Positions 1 through 6,250 of a stretch of DNA of 15,067 nucleotides are shown here, in pieces. The position numbers and the translations under genes were made by a program. Numbering within the stretch: the first letter of the stretch is position 1; each line of letters opens with the position of its first letter. The stretch comes from CAZTKP01 sp964614215 (GTDB lineage: Bacteria > UBP6 > UBA1177). Location: contig CAZTKP010000057.1 of NCBI GenBank assembly GCA_964614215.1, positions 1 through 15,067 on the forward strand. Reading direction: 5' to 3'. The notes beneath the pieces were generated by a model, which had not been told where the DNA came from, ran no database searches, and saw only the letters and a program-made list of their open reading frames with translations.

Positions 1-224
1 GTATTTCCTGTGTTGCCAGTGTCACCTGTGTCTCCAGTATTGCCTGTATTTCCTGTGTTGCCAGTGTTTCCTGTGTCGCCTGTGTTACCAGTATCTCCGG
101 TGTCACCAGTGTCTCCGGTGTTTCCCGTATTTCCAGTATTTCCAGTATCGCCGGAATCGTCATCTCCACAAGAAATTGATACAAACATCAACAATAAAAC
201 CATTAAAGCTAAAATCTTCTTCAT
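1..224 (-). CDS. Lipoprotein with Asx-Thr-Gly repeats (N-terminus only)
   Basis: The gene runs leftward off the window; 74 complete codons are visible. It starts at ATG 224-222, behind a strong AGGAGG Shine-Dalgarno sequence (230-235, 5-nt spacer). Residues 1-18 form a lipoprotein signal peptide: Lys-Lys, a Leu/Met/Val core, then VSIS before Cys19. Cys19 is the likely lipidation site; the -3 position is Ser rather than Leu, so the lipobox is not ideal. A short acidic stretch (GDDDSG) follows, then 16 consecutive Asp/Asn-Thr-Gly triads from residue 26 to the window edge. I infer that the triads are a flexible hydrophilic linker holding an unseen C-terminal domain away from the membrane. Similar low-complexity linkers occur in lipoproteins of uncultured bacteria, but no function can be assigned. 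The Pro/Val-rich reading frame on the opposite strand is an artefact of this repeat. Confidence 0.85.
   Translation of the reverse strand, partial: MKKILALMVLLLMFVSISCGDDDSGDTGNTGNTGNTGDTGDTGDTGNTGDTGNTGNTGNTGNTGDTGDTGNTGN
3..149 (-). repeat. 9-bp tandem repeat encoding Asp/Asn-Thr-Gly triads
   Basis: Read on the minus strand this is a 9-nt unit of the form RAY-ACN-GGN, repeated 16 times plus one codon at the window edge. The order of first residues from residue 26 is D N N N D D D N D N N N N D D N. Third positions vary freely (Thr codons ACA, ACT, ACC, ACG; Gly codons GGA, GGC, GGT). This suggests selection on the protein sequence rather than a fresh slippage expansion, although the unit stays in frame whatever the copy number. 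Confidence 0.9.
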
Positions 225-256
225 CTCTTCCTCCTCAAATGTGATAATTGCAGGGA

Positions 257-284
257 ATTATATAACAAACATTAGAAATAACAA
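257..284 (-). promoter_or_regulatory. Putative sigma-70 promoter of the lipoprotein gene
   Basis: On the minus strand there is a perfect -10 TATAAT (262-257) and a -35 TTGTTA (284-279, 4 of 6 matches) with a 16-bp spacer. It lies about 35 bp upstream of the start codon. The -10 is convincing; the -35 is weaker. Confidence 0.5.
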
Positions 285-350
285 ACTTTTAGAAAGAAAA
301 TCCCATTGAAATTCCATAAGTTCATTTTTATTAAGTTCTTTTTATCCTAC

Positions 351-379
351 TTGACTTTAATCTCCAAATATTGGATTAT
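351..379 (+). promoter_or_regulatory. Putative sigma-70 promoter of the carotenoid genes
   Basis: TTGACT (351-356), 17-bp spacer, GATTAT (374-379, 4 of 6 matches). It is located 25 bp upstream of the lycopene cyclase ATG. The rest of 225-404 shows no gene. Confidence 0.4.
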
Positions 380-404
380 CTTACGAACTTTTTAGGGAAA
401 GAAT

Positions 405-1082
405 ATGAGTACTTATCTTTGGTTGAACGTTCTGATAATTTCAATTCCGCTTCTTCTGACGTTTGAGAAGCGGGTGAACTTTAAAAGCAAGATGAAGGCT
501 GTTCTTGTTTCGACACTCGTTGTTGATGTGATTTTCATTCCCTGGGACATAATTGCAACGGCGCGCGGTCACTGGGATTTCAATCCCGAGCATGTTTCTA
601 CGTTCAGTTTTTTCGGTCTTCCTCCAGGCGAGGTTCTGTTTTTCATAACTGTTCCCTACGCCTGTCTTTTTATGTACGAAACTGTTTTAACTTACATGAA
701 AAAGATAACGATTCCATACAGTTATTTCTTTTATCTCATTCCTGCAGTTTTCTGTCTAGCTGGTGCAGCTTACTTCTATGACAGGGAATACTCACTTGTC
801 GTTCTCATCGGTTCTGCGGGAATTTTCTCATTAAGTCCGCTTATCTGCAAAAACTCTCTCAAAGATCTGAGATTTTTTCTCACTTTAGGAGTTTTTCTTA
901 TTCTTTTCATGATCTTTAACGGAATTCTCACTTCTTTGCCGATCGTTACATACGGTGAGCAGTTTAACATGAGCGTGAGAATTTTTACGATACCTCTTGA
1001 GGATTTTTTCTATAACTTCACGATGCTCGTCCTGTCAGTTCTAGTCTATGACAAGGCAAAAAGCAAATGGGGGCTCAATTGA
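405..1082 (+). CDS. crtYcd: Fused CrtYc/CrtYd-type lycopene cyclase, membrane protein
   Basis: A 225-residue, very hydrophobic protein with about six or seven membrane segments. It belongs to the lycopene cyclase domain family (the CarR/CrtYc-CrtYd type, unrelated to flavoprotein CrtY). Both repeats are present. The first holds the W-D-x-x-x-T motif, a GHWDFNP stretch and PPGEVLFF (around residues 45-83). The second holds FNGILTSLP and IPLEDFFYNF (around residues 168-205). The length fits the single-chain two-repeat form found in Bacteroidota and archaea. The family forms beta-ionone rings on lycopene, giving gamma- or beta-carotene. The first repeat has PPGE where relatives usually have PxEE, a small departure at an acidic position thought important for catalysis. 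An AGGGA Shine-Dalgarno sequence lies at 394-398. It overlaps the next gene and is probably co-transcribed with it. Confidence 0.87.
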   Translation: MSTYLWLNVLIISIPLLLTFEKRVNFKSKMKAVLVSTLVVDVIFIPWDIIATARGHWDFNPEHVSTFSFFGLPPGEVLFFITVPYACLFMYETVLTYMKKITIPYSYFFYLIPAVFCLAGAAYFYDREYSLVVLIGSAGIFSLSPLICKNSLKDLRFFLTLGVFLILFMIFNGILTSLPIVTYGEQFNMSVRIFTIPLEDFFYNFTMLVLSVLVYDKAKSKWGLN

Positions 1083-2554
1083 AAAAAATTGCAGTGATCG
1101 GAGCAGGTTTCGGCGGTCTTTCAGCTTCAATGATCCTTGCTCACAAGGGTTTTGATGTCACAGTTTATGAAAAGAATCCCGGTCCGGGTGGAAAAGCTGA
1201 TGAGTTTAAGCAAGGCGGCTTCAGGTTCGATACAGGGCCGTCACTTTTCACCATGCCGCATGTTTTCAGAGAACTTTTTGAAAAGTCAGGACTTAACTTT
1301 GATGATCATGTGAAGATAGAGCCGCTCGATGAGATATGCAGATACTTTTTCAGTGACGGAAAGAAGTTCAGCGCATGGAGCGAAGTAGACAAGTTTGCCG
1401 ATGAGGCTTTGAAAGTATTTGGAGTTGAAAAGGAAAAAATAGAAGGATACTTTAAAAGATCTAAGGAAATGCACGACATAAGTGCTCCCATCTTTCTTTT
1501 TGGAAATCCCACAGAACTTGATACGCTCAGAAAAAACGCATCACTGAAAGTCCTTTTTTCAATGTGGAAACTTTCATTTCTTTCAACACTTCATGATTTT
1601 AACTTTTCAAGAACAAAAGAACCTCACATGGCTCAGCTTTTTGACAGATACGCGACCTACACGGGTTCTGATCCTTATCTGGCACCTGCAACTCTGGCGA
1701 TCGTTCCTCACGTTGAATACAGTGGAGGGTCCTGGCTGGTAAAAGGCGGAATATACAACCTTACAAAGGCGATGTTCGATCACGGAAAGAAGCTTGGTGT
1801 GAAGTTTGTTTTCGACACGGAAGTTAAGAAGATCGTTATGGAAAATAACCTTGCAAAAGGTGTTCAAGTGTCTGATAAAATTGAAGAATATGACGCAGTT
1901 CTAAGCAATTCCGACGTTACTTACAGTTATGAGAACATGATAGAAGAGCCAAGCAGTTCGGCAAAAAAATACAGCAAACTTGAACCATCACTTTCCGGAG
2001 TTGTGTTTTACTGGGGTATCAAAGGGGCAAACCCTGAACTTGCACACAACAACATCCTTTTTTCAAGTGACTATAAAGATGAATTTGAAGCTATCTTTAA
2101 AAGAGGAGAAGTTTCAGAAGATCCGACAGTTTACATCAACATAACCTCAAAAAGCGTTAAGGAAGATGCCCCTGAAAACTGTGAGAACTGGTTCGTTCTT
2201 ATTAACGCGCCCTGGGATAATGGACAGGACTGGGAAAAGATAGCAAAAGACTTGAAAACTAAGATAATTCAAAAGGTTAAGGATAAAGTCGGAATCGACA
2301 TAACTGACAGGATCGTTGAAGAAAAGGTTATAACTCCGGATTATATTTACGACTGGACATTTTCCAACAAAGGCTCCATCTACGGAGTCTCATCAAACTC
2401 GAAATATTCAGCCTTTTTCAGACAGAGAGCAAGATCAAAAGAGTTCAAAAACCTCTATTTCTGCGGTGGAAGTGCACATCCCGGCGGAGGAATGCCACTG
2501 GCCGTCCTTTCCGGAATGCAGGCAGCTGAAAAGATCGTGAAAGATAATTCATAA
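1067..2554 (+). CDS. crtD: CrtI/CrtD-family carotenoid desaturase
   Basis: A 495-residue FAD-dependent carotenoid oxidoreductase. The N-terminal dinucleotide fold has GAGFGG (GxGxxG, residues 12-17) and an acidic Glu35 at the end of the second strand. FDTGPSLFTMP follows near residue 55, and the C-terminal FAD motif (YFCGGSAHPGGGMPLAVLSG) begins near residue 464. This is the full family length. The FTMP signature and the central FYWGI, SSDY and NITSK motifs remind me more of CrtD (1-hydroxycarotenoid 3,4-desaturase) of Bacteroidota than of phytoene desaturase CrtI. The exact reaction is an inference, and CrtI remains possible. The annotated ATG overlaps the cyclase by 16 bp. A TTG at 1079, preceded by a GGGGG run and overlapping the cyclase stop as TTGA, is an equally good start and would give the more typical N-terminus MKKIAVIGAG. 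No geranylgeranyl-diphosphate or phytoene synthase is in the window. Confidence 0.82.
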   Translation: MGAQLKKIAVIGAGFGGLSASMILAHKGFDVTVYEKNPGPGGKADEFKQGGFRFDTGPSLFTMPHVFRELFEKSGLNFDDHVKIEPLDEICRYFFSDGKKFSAWSEVDKFADEALKVFGVEKEKIEGYFKRSKEMHDISAPIFLFGNPTELDTLRKNASLKVLFSMWKLSFLSTLHDFNFSRTKEPHMAQLFDRYATYTGSDPYLAPATLAIVPHVEYSGGSWLVKGGIYNLTKAMFDHGKKLGVKFVFDTEVKKIVMENNLAKGVQVSDKIEEYDAVLSNSDVTYSYENMIEEPSSSAKKYSKLEPSLSGVVFYWGIKGANPELAHNNILFSSDYKDEFEAIFKRGEVSEDPTVYINITSKSVKEDAPENCENWFVLINAPWDNGQDWEKIAKDLKTKIIQKVKDKVGIDITDRIVEEKVITPDYIYDWTFSNKGSIYGVSSNSKYSAFFRQRARSKEFKNLYFCGGSAHPGGGMPLAVLSGMQAAEKIVKDNS

Positions 2555-3526
2555 AGTTCGTAGTTTATCTTCAAAAAGCTCAATATAGCGTTCCTTAGCT
2601 TCAGAACTTAGAAAGGATTTGTTAATTGTGTCTAGAATCCCGAGTTTGTGCTGCGAAAAAGAATTGAGAAAAGAGAGAGTCCGTTTTTCGGGAATTTTAA
2701 ATCTTCGGGATAACTCAATAAAATCATCATAGCCATAAAAACCGTTATCCAGATAATGCTGTGATTCATAATCCTCAAAAAAATCAAGAGCTGTCCGGCT
2801 GTCATTTGGAACGTGTACAGAAACAGAAAGAAGATCATAGGCGGGAGAAAGGATGTAGTCATTCATGGACTCAATAAGAGAAAAATTCTTTAGATGAAGA
2901 TCCCCGTTTGAGAAAATATAGGAAAAAACAATAATTTTGAAATAATTTTCAATGTTTATCGGCGATTTGCAGTGAGTTGTAATTACGTTGGCAGCTTTTT
3001 CATAGCTGTAATCATATTTATAATTTTTACCCTTGTCTTCTTCCGACAAGTTAAGAAGCTGGCAGAAATCTTCCTGTGATAGTTTTTCTCCGTCATCTGT
3101 ATAGTCAAAACGTTTGGTAATGTACGCCGGTTCACCATCACTGAAATAGATAAGAGCATTTTCAGCAGTCCGAATACTGAAAAACTGTGATGCAATGTGC
3201 ATAGTGAGATGTTCGTTTGCCGGAAGGTCGGAAAGGAGGTCCAAATGGGAGTGAGATTCTGAGGGTATAGGCTTTAAGATGTAACGACCCTGAGTTATTG
3301 TCGGAACAAGTTTATTGTGTTCTATTTTAAGGAGTATTTTATCCTGATAACCTGAAATTGAAAGCTTGTCGACATAGTCTTTTCTGGCTTTAATAAAATC
3401 TGATTTGTCAAAATCAAGCGTTACAGATATTTTTCTGTTTCCATCAAAAAGAGCTTTAAAACAGCGGTTGCAGTAAGGAACGTCCTTGTTGATCTCTACA
3501 AAACAGCTGTGACAGAATCTATGCAT
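2549..3526 (-). CDS. hipT: HipT-like Ser/Thr kinase toxin (HipA C-terminal domain)
   Basis: A 325-residue HipA-like kinase lacking the HipA N-terminal subdomain, which is encoded separately just upstream. The N-terminus has a CxxC-x10-CxxC zinc-ribbon-like cluster (Cys5, Cys8, Cys19, Cys22). The Gly-rich loop reads LSISGYQDK. Its SIS motif (Ser56, Ser58) sits almost where Escherichia coli O127 HipT carries its two autophosphorylation serines. Other kinase landmarks are Lys85 in YILKPIP, Asn104-Glu105, the catalytic loop NGDLHLKN (Asp209, Asn214) and the metal-binding YDLL (Asp231). The E. coli enzyme phosphorylates tryptophanyl-tRNA synthetase; the same target here is inferred. I chose ATG 3526 over an upstream in-frame ATG at 3619, which lies within hipS. 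ATG 3526 follows GGAGGAG by 7 nt and starts 4 nt after the hipS stop. The 3' end overlaps the convergent crtD by 6 bp. Confidence 0.88.
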   Translation of the reverse strand: MHRFCHSCFVEINKDVPYCNRCFKALFDGNRKISVTLDFDKSDFIKARKDYVDKLSISGYQDKILLKIEHNKLVPTITQGRYILKPIPSESHSHLDLLSDLPANEHLTMHIASQFFSIRTAENALIYFSDGEPAYITKRFDYTDDGEKLSQEDFCQLLNLSEEDKGKNYKYDYSYEKAANVITTHCKSPINIENYFKIIVFSYIFSNGDLHLKNFSLIESMNDYILSPAYDLLSVSVHVPNDSRTALDFFEDYESQHYLDNGFYGYDDFIELSRRFKIPEKRTLSFLNSFSQHKLGILDTINKSFLSSEAKERYIELFEDKLRTL

Positions 3527-3530
3527 TTCG

Positions 3531-3854
3531 TTACTCCTCCAACAGTTCGACCCTAACGCTTCCGATTGTATCATAGGAAGCAGTGTTTTTAAGTCTTGAA
3601 AAGTGATCATTTTCGTCAATTCTCAATATTTTACACTGCAGGTCTTTCAAATTTCCTTCTGAAAGTAGACCAAAGAAGAAGGGAAACAGAATTTCAGATC
3701 TATGAACCATAGTTGTTTTGGGAATTGTAAGGCTTACAGGCGGCAGATCGGAATTTATAAAATAATCATTATCATAAGTAAAAATATACTCTCCTTCAAA
3801 CCTCTCCAGAATGCCGCAGAATATCTCTTTCTGATACACTTTAAGTTTAGTCAT
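3531..3854 (-). CDS. hipS: HipS-like antitoxin (stand-alone HipA N-terminal subdomain)
   Basis: A 107-residue protein that matches the HipA N-terminal subdomain-1 pattern: GILERFEGEYIFTYD near the start, then SLTIP, LFPFFFGLLSEG and a terminal TIGSVRVE. In classical HipA this subdomain is fused to the kinase. In HipBST systems it is a separate protein, HipS, and acts as the antitoxin that holds the kinase inactive. The ATG overlaps the hipB stop codon as ATGA, and an AAAGGT ribosome site lies within the hipB 3' end, so translation is probably coupled. Its own 3' end contains the hipT Shine-Dalgarno sequence. That arrangement would keep the antitoxin made before the toxin. The assignment rests on domain pattern, size and gene order, which all agree. 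Confidence 0.85.
   Translation of the reverse strand: MTKLKVYQKEIFCGILERFEGEYIFTYDNDYFINSDLPPVSLTIPKTTMVHRSEILFPFFFGLLSEGNLKDLQCKILRIDENDHFSRLKNTASYDTIGSVRVELLEE
3534..3540 (-). promoter_or_regulatory. Ribosome binding site setting the hipT start
   Basis: GGAGGAG on the minus strand lies inside the last codons of hipS, 7 nt before ATG 3526. It fixes the toxin start at Met-His-Arg-Phe rather than at the in-frame ATG 93 bp upstream. Confidence 0.8.
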
Positions 3855-4048
3855 GTGACCTTTACCTCCAGTCCGAGAAATTCACAGATGGAAATTAGAG
3901 TATTCAGCGAAGGGTTCGCTTTACCTTTTTCTATAGCAGATAGCGTGTTTACACTGATCCCGGCATAGTCACATACAGTTTGTTGATCAACATTCAGAAT
4001 TTTTCTCTTTTTTTGGATGACCTCTGCAATCATTGTAACATCCATCAT
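3851..4048 (-). CDS. hipB: HipB-like Xre-family HTH regulator
   Basis: A 65-residue protein made almost wholly of one lambda-repressor-type helix-turn-helix domain (about residues 6-61). The recognition region reads TVCDYAGISVNTLSAIEKGK, followed by NPSLNTLISICEFLG. In HipBST operons HipB is the DNA-binding subunit that autoregulates the operon and joins HipS and HipT in the complex. Here it lacks any extra tail, so it is a minimal version. Two adjacent ATGs (4048 and 4045) follow AAGGAGG. The second has the better spacing (6 nt rather than 3), so the protein may be 64 residues. It overlaps hipS by 4 bp. The paired inverted repeats just upstream are the probable binding sites. Confidence 0.87.
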   Translation of the reverse strand: MMDVTMIAEVIQKKRKILNVDQQTVCDYAGISVNTLSAIEKGKANPSLNTLISICEFLGLEVKVT

Positions 4049-4070
4049 CAGCCTCCTTAAAAATTAGTTG

Positions 4071-4098
4071 CAAAATCACAAAATAATGTGAAACAGGT
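4071..4098. promoter_or_regulatory. Operator repeat copy 1 (probable HipB site)
   Basis: A 28-bp element, 24 of 28 bases identical to the copy at 4132-4159. Its core TCACA-N6-TGTGA (4076-4091) is a perfect 5-bp inverted repeat. It covers the predicted hipB transcription start, so a bound repressor would block initiation. Confidence 0.7.
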
Positions 4099-4100
4099 CA

Positions 4101-4129
4101 ATTTTAGCATTGAGTCTATAAAAAATCAA
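4101..4129 (-). promoter_or_regulatory. Promoter of hipBST
   Basis: On the minus strand: -35 TTGATT (4129-4124), 17-bp spacer, -10 TAAAAT (4106-4101). Transcription would start near 4094, inside the downstream operator copy. The promoter fills the gap between the two operator repeats. Confidence 0.72.
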
Positions 4130-4131
4130 GG

Positions 4132-4159
4132 CAAAATCACAATTTATTGTTAAACAGGT
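4132..4159. promoter_or_regulatory. Operator repeat copy 2 (probable HipB site)
   Basis: Second copy of the 28-bp element, in the same orientation and 61 bp from copy 1. Its core TCACA-N6-TGTTA (4137-4152) has one mismatch in the right arm. It lies just upstream of the hipB -35 and about 43 bp upstream of the folP -35. The folP promoter is therefore probably outside its direct reach. Confidence 0.65.
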
Positions 4160-4201
4160 ATAGAAAATAAAGTTTATGGATGCGGGTTTTTCCATCTTTG
4201 A

Positions 4202-4230
4202 TTGACTTTGATAATTCAAGCTTGTAAAAT
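4202..4230 (+). promoter_or_regulatory. Promoter of the folP-cdaA-glmM operon
   Basis: TTGACT (4202-4207), 17-bp spacer, TAAAAT (4225-4230): 10 of 12 consensus bases. The predicted start near 4237 leaves a leader of about 26 nt before the folP GTG. No other convincing promoter is seen in the operon, whose genes all overlap. Confidence 0.7.
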
Positions 4231-4262
4231 CGTTTGAAATTACTGTTTTTCAGGGAGTTTTT

Positions 4263-5459
4263 GTGAAAGTTTTTCCTTTTGACATGTACAGTGGTGAGTA
4301 TGAGAATCTTATGAAAAAACTGGAGGTTTCGACTTCCGGAAAAGAAATCATGAAAAACCGTTTCTCAATGCGTTCATTCATGATAACCGGCATATCAACT
4401 CCTGCGGCAAACGTTGTAAAACAGCACGTTCTTGCTCTTGGTGGTGAAGCGGCAGTGCCGTCTCATTCCGTTAACTGCGGTGAACCAAAAAGCGATCTGG
4501 TTTTCAGCGTAAGAGAGGATAAGCTGCCTAATTTATTGAATAAGTTTAAGACTCAATGCTGGAAACTTCCGATAGTTGCTGAAAAGATAGAAGATCTTCT
4601 GTCTAAAAATACGCCATGGTTTGACTTTAAAATGGAAGGTTTGAGTTCAGATAGACCAGCGATCATGGGAATCCTGAATGTGACACCTGACAGTTTTTCT
4701 GACGGCGGAAGGTTTGAAACACTTGAAAGTGCGGTACTTCATGCTGAAAAAATGATTGTTGAAGGAGCAGACATCATTGATGTCGGTGGAGAATCCACCA
4801 GGCCGGGAGCTCAGCCTGTAGATGCAGTTGAAGAGATTGAAAGAACAGTTCCGGTAATTACTGAAATTATTAAAAAATATCCTGAATCGATAATAAGCAT
4901 AGACACATCAAAAAGCGAGGTCGCAAAAGCGGCAGTTGATGCGGGAGCAAAGATAGTCAACGATATCAGCGGACTTAATTTTGATGAAAAAATGGCTAAA
5001 GTCTGTGCCGGCCTTAACGTTCCTGTGATCCTCATGCACATACTTGGTGAACCGCGAACAATGCAGAAAGACCCGAACTATGAAAACCTGCTAGTTGAAG
5101 TGTCGGACTATTTTGAAACGTCAGTTGAAAAAGCTTTAGAGGCAGGAATAAAAAGGGAAAATATTATCATTGATCCGGGAATAGGTTTCGGAAAAAAACT
5201 GGAACATAACCTTGCACTGATAAAACATCTTGAAGTTTTTCACATTTTTTCTCTTCCAATTCTTGTGGGATTGAGCAGAAAAAGTATGATAGGAGCAGTA
5301 ACCGGCAGAAAAGCCACTCCGGATAGAGAGGCGGGAACGACAGCATTTCACATGAAAGTGCTTGAAAAGAACGCTGCGATCCTGAGGGTTCATGACGTTG
5401 CATCGGCAAAAGATGCACTGGCGGTTCATACGGCATTAAAGGAGTCTCAATGTTTCTGA
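4263..5459 (+). CDS. folP: Dihydropteroate synthase with N-terminal extension
   Basis: FolP condenses 6-hydroxymethyl-dihydropterin pyrophosphate with p-aminobenzoate in folate synthesis. The catalytic TIM barrel fills residues ~130-398. All key motifs are present: GILNVTPDSFSDGG (Asn139), DVGGESTRPGA, SIDTSK (Asp214), NDISG, DPGIGFGK, LSRKSMIG (Lys340) and RVHDV (Arg375, His377). About 130 extra residues precede the barrel, including TPAANVVKQHVLALGGEAA. Such an extension is known in longer FolP proteins of several lineages; its role is unclear to me. The start is a GTG at 4263, preceded by AGGGAG (4252-4257) with a 5-nt spacer. The 3' end overlaps cdaA by 10 bp and contains its ribosome site. 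Confidence 0.95.
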   Translation: MKVFPFDMYSGEYENLMKKLEVSTSGKEIMKNRFSMRSFMITGISTPAANVVKQHVLALGGEAAVPSHSVNCGEPKSDLVFSVREDKLPNLLNKFKTQCWKLPIVAEKIEDLLSKNTPWFDFKMEGLSSDRPAIMGILNVTPDSFSDGGRFETLESAVLHAEKMIVEGADIIDVGGESTRPGAQPVDAVEEIERTVPVITEIIKKYPESIISIDTSKSEVAKAAVDAGAKIVNDISGLNFDEKMAKVCAGLNVPVILMHILGEPRTMQKDPNYENLLVEVSDYFETSVEKALEAGIKRENIIIDPGIGFGKKLEHNLALIKHLEVFHIFSLPILVGLSRKSMIGAVTGRKATPDREAGTTAFHMKVLEKNAAILRVHDVASAKDALAVHTALKESQCF

Positions 5460-6250
5460 ACTACTTATCGGCATACTGGCAGGCCATCTGGGGCGGATCA
5501 CCGCTCGCCTTTACAGTAAGAATCTTTGATATTCTTGTCGTTTACTTCATTGTCTATAAATTCCTGACTCTGGTAAAAGGAACAAAATCAATGCAGATCC
5601 TCTCAGGGTTTGTTGTTCTTCTGATGCTTTATTTTGTCGGTAGTCAGGTCGGTCTGAACACAACAGAGTGGCTTCTTCGCGGAGTTTTCGGCAATATTTT
5701 CATAATTATAATCATTCTTTTCCACGAAGAGATAAGGAAAATCCTTTCAGGTTTTGAGTTCTTTGATCTGTTTAAAGGACCGGCGAGCAATAGAGAAAAT
5801 GTTTCAATGGTCGATGAGATCACGGAGTCTCTGGCCTATCTGGCTTCTATAAGTGAAGGTGCGATAATCGTTATTTCGCAGAAAGGAAACCCGGAATCTT
5901 TTGTTACAGGCGGAGTAAGGATCGATTCAAACGTCAAAAAAGAACTGATCCTGACAATATTTAAGAAAAACTCACCTCTTCATGATGGTGCCGTCGTGAT
6001 AAAGGACGGGAAAATGGTGCTTGCAAGTGCGGTTCTTCCTTTAAGCACTAACCCTGATATCGACCCTAATTTCGGTACCCGCCATAGAGCTGCATACGGA
6101 ATAAGTGAAGTCGTTGACAGTCTTGTTTTTGTTGTCAGCGAAGAAAGAGGCCAGATCTCAATGTTCAACAAAGGAAAGATCACCAGGAACATGAGTAAGG
6201 ATATCTTAAGAAAAGTTCTTATGAAATATCTGGTCCGGGAGAGCAAATGA
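5450..6250 (+). CDS. cdaA: Membrane-bound diadenylate cyclase CdaA
   Basis: CdaA makes c-di-AMP from two ATP at the inner membrane. Three N-terminal membrane helices (about residues 21-41, 49-64 and 79-91) are followed by the DisA_N catalytic domain. It carries LHDGA (Asp179-Gly180-Ala181) and GTRHRAA (Arg211-His212-Arg213), ending in GISE. At 266 residues it has the usual length, and all catalytic landmarks are intact. The ATG follows AAAGGAG (5438-5444) with a 5-nt spacer inside folP. It overlaps the YbbR gene as ATGA. The cdaA-ybbR-glmM order matches the conserved cda operon, in which YbbR (CdaR) and GlmM modulate the cyclase. c-di-AMP commonly controls osmolyte transport and cell-wall homeostasis. 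Confidence 0.95.
   Translation: MFLNYLSAYWQAIWGGSPLAFTVRIFDILVVYFIVYKFLTLVKGTKSMQILSGFVVLLMLYFVGSQVGLNTTEWLLRGVFGNIFIIIIILFHEEIRKILSGFEFFDLFKGPASNRENVSMVDEITESLAYLASISEGAIIVISQKGNPESFVTGGVRIDSNVKKELILTIFKKNSPLHDGAVVIKDGKMVLASAVLPLSTNPDIDPNFGTRHRAAYGISEVVDSLVFVVSEERGQISMFNKGKITRNMSKDILRKVLMKYLVRESK

Noticed and set aside
1..150. CRISPR or intergenic satellite array
   Set aside because: The repeat unit is 9 nt with no spacers and keeps one open frame behind a lipoprotein signal, so it is coding.
10..309. Plus-strand Pro/Val-rich reading frame
   Set aside because: It is the reverse reading of the Asp/Asn-Thr-Gly repeat. The minus strand has a start, ribosome site, signal peptide and lipobox; this frame has none.
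2549..4159. Mobile genomic island carrying hipBST
   Set aside because: No integrase, tRNA, insertion sequence or flanking direct repeats. The 28-bp repeats are both upstream of hipB and fit operators, not attachment sites.
4176..4195. Inverted repeat ATGGA-N10-TCCAT upstream of folP as a terminator
   Set aside because: Only 5-bp AT-rich arms with no following T-run on the plus strand, and no gene ends there on either strand.
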